Position numbers and translations under genes: made by a program. From assembly GCA_016710325.1 (NCBI GenBank), contig JADJXK010000002.1:4588001-4652000 (forward strand): a DNA stretch of 64,000 nt. Direction: 5' to 3'. Shown in pieces: positions 59,080 to 64,000 of the stretch. This DNA is from Candidatus Leptofilum proximum. GTDB taxonomy: Bacteria; Chloroflexota; Anaerolineae; Promineifilales; Promineifilaceae. Below the pieces are notes generated by a model. The model searched no databases. It saw only the letters and a program-made list of their open reading frames with translations, and was not told the origin of the DNA. How positions within the stretch are numbered: position 1 is the first letter of the stretch; each line of letters starts with the position of its first letter.

Positions 59080-59122
59080 AGTGTGGCACAAAATGGCCTG
59101 ACTGGCCTCTAACTTAGGTTAT
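59080..59122 (-). promoter_or_regulatory. Activator dyad and -10 element of the CPBP-rich operon
   Basis: The minus strand reads ATAACCTAAGTTAG (59122-59109), 23 bases, then CACACT (59085-59080). A second, weaker TAACCTAAGATA lies on the plus strand at 59146-59157. The -10 is the poorest of the six, consistent with dependence on an activator. Confidence 0.65.
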
Positions 59123-59277
59123 GGTTGAGGTTACGTTCCCGGACATAACCTAAGATAGACGACAACCAGTTCGCTTTATTGCTAAGCTAACAGTGGTGAA
59201 GTGTGGCATCCGGGAAAAGCCACTGTGGGTGTTTAAATCCCCCGATTGATAAATAACCGTTCGTTTTTAACTGGTGA

Positions 59278-59309
59278 GATTGGTTCAATCTTTGGAGACT
59301 GAACCAATC
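59278..59309 (+). repeat. Leader hairpin of the plus-strand envelope operon
   Basis: GATTGGTTCA and TGAACCAATC form a perfect ten-pair stem with a twelve-base loop. It ends nine bases before the ribosome binding site region (AACGAGGAG) of the next gene. It could affect translation or be a dyad operator. Confidence 0.6.
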
Positions 59310-59333
59310 TGCAACAACGAGGAGAAAATTAGC

Positions 59334-59888
59334 ATGGAGAAGCAAAACAAACCTGTAGCCATGACGAGAGGCAATGCGCTTGGTGGCACACTGCTGATCG
59401 TGTTGGGCATTGCATTTCTGGTGGGTCAAATTTTTGACTTTCACCTGGGTCACTACCTGTGGCCTTTTATGGTAATTGTGCCCGGTGTATTTCTGTTTTT
59501 TGGGGCATTAGCTCTGGATGAAGAAGCAGGCAAGGCGCTGGCCATCTTCAGCGGCATTGTGACGATGGTGGGCATTATCTTGTTTGTGATGACCTTTACC
59601 GACCTCTGGGCCAGTTGGTCCTATGCCTGGGCGCTGGTCGCTCCAACAGGCCCGGGCCTGGGCCTATGGTTGTTGGGAACGCTGAAAAAACGGGATGAGC
59701 TGGTGAAGACGGGCAAAGATTTACTCCGGGTCGGCTTAATTATCTTTGTGGTTGCGGCCGTATTCTTTGAACTGGTCATCGGCGTCAGCGGTTTAGGTTT
59801 TGGCCGGTATGGCCTGCCACTGCTGCTGATTGCCTTGGGCTTATTCTTGCTGATCCGCAACCTGGGACACGGCTGGCGCAACGCCTGA
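59334..59888 (+). CDS. Membrane protein, LiaI/LiaF-like transmembrane module
   Basis: The 184-residue protein starts at ATG 59334; GAGGAGAAAATTAGC supplies the ribosome binding site. It has about six short membrane helices in pairs, with GGTLLIVLGIAFLVGQIFDF and the closing LPLLLIALGLFLLIRNLG. These resemble LiaI/LiaF transmembrane hairpins. It precedes the LiaF-like protein by ten bases. It is probably an accessory membrane protein of the envelope-stress module. Confidence 0.78.
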   Translation: MEKQNKPVAMTRGNALGGTLLIVLGIAFLVGQIFDFHLGHYLWPFMVIVPGVFLFFGALALDEEAGKALAIFSGIVTMVGIILFVMTFTDLWASWSYAWALVAPTGPGLGLWLLGTLKKRDELVKTGKDLLRVGLIIFVVAAVFFELVIGVSGLGFGRYGLPLLLIALGLFLLIRNLGHGWRNA

Positions 59889-59898
59889 GGAGGAAAAA

Positions 59899-60924
59899 AT
59901 GTCTCAAATCACGCAGCGTCCTGAACGACGGGCCAATTCGTTGTTCGGACCGATTGTGTTAATCGCTATTGGCCTGTTTTTTCTGTTTAACCAGTTTAAC
60001 CTGTTAACTGACCTGTACTGGCTGGACGTTTTGCGGCTGTGGCCGCTGCTGCTCATCTTCTTGGGGCTCAATGTGCTGGTCTTGCAAGCGCCACGGCCGT
60101 ATGCCTCCCTCTTTAGCGGCTTCATTTCTCTGGCAGCCGTCGTGATGTTTGGTTACGTCTTACTCAACGGCCTGGCCGGTACGCCGTTTAGCAGCCGCCT
60201 GGAAATGGGTGAGTGGCAAACGGAGCCTATCCATTTTGGCGTGGAAGATGTGAACACGGCCGTTTACAACATCACCATCGGCCCACCCGGCGCAGATTTG
60301 TACGCCCTGGAAGACAGCCGCGATCTGATTGCCGGGACCATTACCTACCAGGATGAGTACCTGTTTGACACGCACCTTTCCGGCAGCGAAGCGACCATCC
60401 GGCTGGCCCCACAAAACCGCAGCGAGGAATGGGTATTTCTACCCGATTACTGGCGCGAATTTGGCGAGACCAACCGCTGGCAGCTCGGGCTGAACCAAAA
60501 CGTTCCGGCGGACATGACGCTGGAGGCGGTGGCCGGGCGTTCGCAGTTAGACCTGCGCGATTTGCAGCTGGATTCGTTGCAGCTGACGACCAACGCAGGC
60601 GATGTTGAACTGCTGCTGCCCGGCGGCAGTTATGACGCCCACCTGGTCACCAATGCGGGCACAACCGAGGTTGCTTTGCCGGAAAACGGCCGTCATGACC
60701 TCAATCTAGAAGTGAATGCCGGGTCTGTCACCCTGCACCTGCCATCCGGCATGGCGCTCCATGTTGAGGTGGACCGCGCCCTGGGCAGCTTTAGCGCCAG
60801 CAACGCCGGGCTGCGCCAGGTGGATGGCCAGGAAAACGTCTGGGAAACGCCCGGGTATGACGCTGCTCAAGACCGGCTGAACTTGACGATTCACATCTCC
60901 CTGGGTTCAGTGACCGTCGATTAG
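59899..60924 (+). CDS. LiaF-like envelope-stress protein (TM module plus toastrack domain)
   Basis: The 341-residue protein starts at ATG 59899 after GAGGAGGAAAA. The N-terminal four helices (about 12-95) contain LFGPIVLIAIGLFFLFNQFN. A soluble beta-helical domain (about 105-340) follows, with repeats such as LTTNAGDVELLLPGG, LVTNAGTTEVALPEN and LEVNAGSVTLHLPSG. These match the DUF4097/toastrack type. LiaF proteins control LiaRS-type two-component systems, which are of the NarL family. The gene precedes an ABC exporter. Confidence 0.85.
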   Translation: MSQITQRPERRANSLFGPIVLIAIGLFFLFNQFNLLTDLYWLDVLRLWPLLLIFLGLNVLVLQAPRPYASLFSGFISLAAVVMFGYVLLNGLAGTPFSSRLEMGEWQTEPIHFGVEDVNTAVYNITIGPPGADLYALEDSRDLIAGTITYQDEYLFDTHLSGSEATIRLAPQNRSEEWVFLPDYWREFGETNRWQLGLNQNVPADMTLEAVAGRSQLDLRDLQLDSLQLTTNAGDVELLLPGGSYDAHLVTNAGTTEVALPENGRHDLNLEVNAGSVTLHLPSGMALHVEVDRALGSFSASNAGLRQVDGQENVWETPGYDAAQDRLNLTIHISLGSVTVD

Positions 60925-60963
60925 CCAATTTTGGGTTTTCAGCTATTTAAGCGGCTGACAAGT

Positions 60964-61026
60964 CGTGAAACGTAAAACGTGAAACGTGAGCAGAGGACCA
61001 TCACGCTTTACGTTTCACGTTTCACG
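60964..61026. repeat. GTGAAACGT-type intergenic inverted repeat
   Basis: GTGAAACGTAAAACGTGAAACGTGA and TCACGCTTTACGTTTCACG, with a further TTTCACG, pair across a loop of about twelve bases (GCAGAGGACCA). It is the fourth copy of the family and lies between the LiaF-like gene and the ABC ATPase gene. Confidence 0.85.
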
Positions 61027-61060
61027 CCAAGCCGACTATTAGAAGACGAGGAAACGAGGT

Positions 61061-61975
61061 ATGTCCAATCCTGTCATTGAAGTCAAAAACTTTCGGAAGA
61101 AGTACGGCGATTTTACGGCCGTAGATGACATCACTTTCTCGGTCCAGCAGGGTGAAATCTTCGGCCTGCTGGGTCCTAACGGCGCGGGCAAAACCAGCAC
61201 CCTGGAAAGCCTGGAAGGGCTGCGCGCCCCCGATGGCGGTGCGCTGCGTGTGGCCGGGGTGAACCCGGTGGCCGAACCGCGCAAGCTGCGCCATGTCATC
61301 GGCGTCCAGTTGCAGTCGGGCGGCCTACCGGCCAGCATTACCGCCGATGAAGCGATGAAGCTGTTCTGCGCCTACCACGGCGTTGCCCCCCGTTTTGACC
61401 TGCTGGAACGGTTGGGGATGCAAGACAAACGGCACGTCGAGTTTCAGGGGTTATCGACCGGCCAGCAGCGGCGGCTGGCGTTGGCGCTGGCTGTGGCGCA
61501 CGAACCGCCAGTGGTGTTCCTGGATGAGCCGACGGCCGGTCTGGACGTGGCTTCGCGGGTGGAACTGCACAACCTGATGCGCGAATTGAAGGGAAAAGGT
61601 ACGACGATCATCCTGGCCACGCACGACATGGCCGAAGCCGAAGAGATGTCGGACCGGGTGGCGATTTTGCTGCAAGGCAAACTGGTGGCGGTGGATACGC
61701 CGCTGGCGATTACGGCCACCGGCGCGGGGCTGACCAAAATTTCCGTCAACACCAGGTCCGCTTCCTTGCTGGCCAACCATCACGACTTCCCCGCAGTGAG
61801 CCAGCAGCACGTCAAAGAGGGTTATGCCATCTACTTCAGCACCGACATCGGCCAGACGGTGGCGGCGTTGATTGGCTACGTGCAGGCCCAGGCCGACACG
61901 TTGATTGATTTGCGCGTGGAACGGCCGTCACTGGAAGACCGCTTCCTGGAACTCACCAACGGAGGAGCAAAATGA
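61061..61975 (+). CDS. ABC-2-type exporter, ATP-binding protein
   Basis: The 304-residue ATPase has Walker A GPNGAGKT at about 38-45, a Q loop QLQSGG near 87, and the signature LSTGQQRRLALALA near 130 (LSTGQ instead of LSGGQ). Walker B VVFLDEPTAGLD and the His switch ATHDMAEAEEM follow. The last 80 residues form the C-terminal accessory domain of DrrA/NatA-like exporters. ATG 61061 follows GAGGAAACGAGGT. Its stop overlaps the permease start. Confidence 0.95.
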   Translation: MSNPVIEVKNFRKKYGDFTAVDDITFSVQQGEIFGLLGPNGAGKTSTLESLEGLRAPDGGALRVAGVNPVAEPRKLRHVIGVQLQSGGLPASITADEAMKLFCAYHGVAPRFDLLERLGMQDKRHVEFQGLSTGQQRRLALALAVAHEPPVVFLDEPTAGLDVASRVELHNLMRELKGKGTTIILATHDMAEAEEMSDRVAILLQGKLVAVDTPLAITATGAGLTKISVNTRSASLLANHHDFPAVSQQHVKEGYAIYFSTDIGQTVAALIGYVQAQADTLIDLRVERPSLEDRFLELTNGGAK

Positions 61976-62781
61976 CCGCTTTTGTCAACCATTTCGCCTT
62001 TGAATTCCGCACCGGCATCCGCAACAAAAACCTGCTGCTGATGAACTATCTCTTCCCGCTGGGCCTCTACCTGATGATGAGCCTGATCATGCCCGGCATC
62101 AATCCGCTGTTCCAGGCAACGATCATCCCGTCGATGATCACCTTTGGCATCCTGGCCTCGGCGCTGCTGGGGCTGCCGGACCCGCTGGTGCAGGCACGGG
62201 AAGCGGGCATTTTCCGCAGCTACAAGATCAACGGCGTCCCGGCGATGAATATCTTACTCATTCCGGCACTTTCCACCATTTTGCACATCATTGTTGTGGC
62301 CGTGATTATCACCGCCACGGCGCCCGTCTTTTTTGACGCGCCGCTGCCGCAGAACCTGGCGGTGTTTGCCCTGATTGTGCTGGGAACGGCCGTAGCCCTG
62401 TCTGGCTTAGGTATCCTCATTGGCGTCATCTCCCCCAACGCCCGTTTGACGGTGCTCTACTCGCAAGCTTTCTTCCTGCCCTCCATGATCATCGGCGGCG
62501 TGATGATGCCCTACGACGTTTTGCCCGCGGCGGCGGCCAAAATCGCTCTGCTGCTGCCGCCAACCTATGCCATGAACGCCTTCAACGGGCTGGTGATGGG
62601 CGGTACGGCCGCATTTTATGCCTGGGGGTCAGTCCTGACGCTGTTTGTCGGCGGTGTGTCTGCCTTTCTGCTGGCCTGGTACCTGTTTCGCTGGGACAGC
62701 CACAACGAGGAACGGCGCGGCCACCCGGCGCTGGCGCTGCTGGCGCTGCTGCCCTACGCGGCCTGGATTTTAATTGTGTAA
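61972..62781 (+). CDS. ABC-2-type exporter, permease
   Basis: The 269-residue permease has six membrane helices. The TFGILASALLGLPDPLVQAR segment and EAGIFRSYKINGVPA are typical of the DrrB/NatB-type connecting region. PSMIIGGVMMPYDVLPAAAA is the usual re-entrant region. It starts in an ATGA overlap with the ATPase. Export of a drug, peptide or lipid is possible; the LiaF-like neighbour suggests protection from envelope-active compounds. Confidence 0.93.
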   Translation: MTAFVNHFAFEFRTGIRNKNLLLMNYLFPLGLYLMMSLIMPGINPLFQATIIPSMITFGILASALLGLPDPLVQAREAGIFRSYKINGVPAMNILLIPALSTILHIIVVAVIITATAPVFFDAPLPQNLAVFALIVLGTAVALSGLGILIGVISPNARLTVLYSQAFFLPSMIIGGVMMPYDVLPAAAAKIALLLPPTYAMNAFNGLVMGGTAAFYAWGSVLTLFVGGVSAFLLAWYLFRWDSHNEERRGHPALALLALLPYAAWILIV

Positions 62782-62797
62782 AAAGAGGATTTTTAAG

Positions 62798-63511
62798 ATG
62801 ACAACACAACCTGTTTTGCTGCCCACAACCGCAGCAAAAAAACGGCGATACGGCCGTTTCTGGCGCATTTTTTTCATCGTTATTGCTGTGTGGGGGGTGG
62901 GAACGGCCGTTTACCTGCTCTTCCTCTGGCCCTGGATGCGATCCTGGGGTGCTACCAAAGCGGAGCTTAATGCCACGCTGCCGGGGGATGACATCGTGCC
63001 CGCCGCCAACATTCGCTCCACCAAGGGCATAACGATTCAAGCGCCGCCGGAAGCCATTTACCCCTGGCTGCTGCAAATCGGCGTGGACCGGGGTGGCATG
63101 TACAGCTACGACTGGCTGGAAAACCTGTTTGGCCTCAATGTGCACACCACGGATCGCATCGTGTCCGAATACCAGGACGTGCAAATTGGCGATTTCTGGC
63201 GCTTTACGCCCAAGGATTACGTGTTGAATCCTGGCCCCGGCTTGTACGTGCAAAAATTAATAGAAAACGAAGCGGTCCTGCTGTGCTTTGGGCTGGAAGG
63301 TAAACCGGATGAGACCTGCTTTGACACCTGGCAGTTTGTCCTGGTGCCACAGACTGATGGCTCAACCCGCCTGCTGCTGCGTTCCAACATGGCCATTGAG
63401 CAGGAACTGCCGATCAAGCTGACCTATTTCGTCCAATTCATCATGGAGCGCAAGATGCTGCTGACGCTGCGGGATAAGGTGGAGCAATTTGCTTTGGAGA
63501 AATCCCAATGA
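62798..63511 (+). CDS. SRPBCC-like protein with N-terminal membrane helix
   Basis: The 237-residue protein starts at ATG 62798 after AAAGAGGAT. A membrane helix (about 24-46) precedes a soluble domain that starts IQAPPEAIYPWLLQIGVDRG and contains GGMYSYDWLENLFGL and TWQFVLVPQTDGSTRLLLRS. This is the strand and helix order of SRPBCC/START-like ligand-binding domains. The ligand is unknown. The stop overlaps the following CPBP gene as ATGA, so the two are co-translated. Confidence 0.8.
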   Translation: MTTQPVLLPTTAAKKRRYGRFWRIFFIVIAVWGVGTAVYLLFLWPWMRSWGATKAELNATLPGDDIVPAANIRSTKGITIQAPPEAIYPWLLQIGVDRGGMYSYDWLENLFGLNVHTTDRIVSEYQDVQIGDFWRFTPKDYVLNPGPGLYVQKLIENEAVLLCFGLEGKPDETCFDTWQFVLVPQTDGSTRLLLRSNMAIEQELPIKLTYFVQFIMERKMLLTLRDKVEQFALEKSQ

Positions 63512-64000
63512 CCACAAAAACAATTGGCCCTTTTTTGGCCATCACCTTCGGTTTGACCTGGGGATTGGCGGCGCTGCTCATGCTGTTCTACGACCAGATC
63601 GTCGCCATCTTTGGCGAAGTTAGCCCCTCCAACCCGCTGTTTATCCTGGCCGTGTATTCACCCGCCTTTGCCGGGGTGATTCTGGTCTGGCGCCATTATG
63701 GACTGCGCGGCCTGGGCAGCTTCTTTCGTCGTCTGACCCTGTGGCGTGCTTCCAGTCTGTGGTGGCTGTTCCTCATCGTCGGTATTCCGGCCGTCGTCTA
63801 CACTGGTGCGGCCATCAAGGGCACCATCGACGACCCATTTCCCTTTTCTCCCTGGCACCAGGCGCTGCCAGCGCTGGCGCTGGCCCTGTTCCTCGGCCCT
63901 ATCGAGGAGTTTGGCTGGCGTGGGCTGGCCTTGCCGTTATTGCAGCGCAAATACAGCCCGTTCTGGGCCGGGTTGATCCTGGGTGTCATTTGGGCAACCT
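63508..64000 (+). CDS. CPBP-family intramembrane protease, N-terminal part
   Basis: The frame starts at ATG 63508 in an ATGA overlap and runs off the window after 164 codons. Four to five membrane helices are visible, then motif 1 PIEEFGWRGLALPLLQ near residue 132 and the beginning of motif 2 (LGVIWA) at the very end. It is the seventh CPBP protein in the last 17.6 kb and lies with an ABC exporter. Confidence 0.92.
   Translation, partial: MTTKTIGPFLAITFGLTWGLAALLMLFYDQIVAIFGEVSPSNPLFILAVYSPAFAGVILVWRHYGLRGLGSFFRRLTLWRASSLWWLFLIVGIPAVVYTGAAIKGTIDDPFPFSPWHQALPALALALFLGPIEEFGWRGLALPLLQRKYSPFWAGLILGVIWAT

Overview
This window looks like a chromosomal segment of a Chloroflexota bacterium, probably close to Anaerolineae or Ardenticatenia. 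That assignment is an inference. It rests on a cytoplasmic-membrane glycosyltransferase-rich gene set, giant BTAD/NB-ARC and MalT-type regulators, many CPBP intramembrane proteases, secreted proteins ending in a YLP(x)3-4K/R tail, and a high-GC style. No rRNA, tRNA or CRISPR array was seen.

Layout. 1-4399 is the distal part of a complex I (nuo) operon in the order H (partial), rhodanese lipoprotein, I, J, K, N, without nuoL or nuoM between K and N. 4415-7485 holds a membrane protein, a small secreted protein and a frameshifted flavin monooxygenase. 7735-14683 is a plus-strand stress and repair island: DUF2231, two DUF2267 copies, archease, erythromycin esterase family, LigD polymerase domain, Zn-binding protein, DJ-1/PfpI, cupin and a uracil-DNA-glycosylase-like protein without its Fe-S cysteines. 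14796-29594 carries an FGGY kinase, an S1P-lyase-like enzyme, a cupin, a subtilase, a FAD oxidoreductase, a BTAD regulator, DUF6174, a Bcr/CflA MFS pump and an LPG-synthase-like membrane protein. 29838-31142 is an IS3-family insertion that split an intergenic hairpin repeat. 31242-37442 holds membrane glycosyltransferases, two secreted paralogues, and an ECF sigma factor coupled to a DUF5667-type membrane protein. 37758-39798 is a NarL/LuxR-type two-component system, followed by a small protein and a MalT-like regulator. 43247-59053 is a minus-strand region rich in membrane proteins, with six CPBP-family proteins plus a hydrolase, a lipoprotein, a beta-lactamase-fold protein, an SDR and glycosyltransferases. 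59334-64000 is a plus-strand envelope-stress-like operon: LiaF-like protein, ABC exporter, SRPBCC-like protein and a seventh CPBP protein running off the window.

Two signals stand out. First, six promoters share a 4-4-4 dyad (usually TAAC-N4-GTTA) placed exactly 24 bp upstream of a -10-like hexamer, which centres it near -42. They precede the BTAD regulator, the two-component system itself (AGAC-N4-GTCT variant), a small protein, a membrane-protein operon, a lipoprotein, and the CPBP-rich operon. This looks like an undescribed regulon with a class-II activator. Second, the palindrome ACGGCCGT occurs about 100 times by hand count, against one or two expected, and is absent from the IS and a few gene blocks. 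It behaves like the cyanobacterial HIP1 repeat. All names come from reading the translations; no database search was run.
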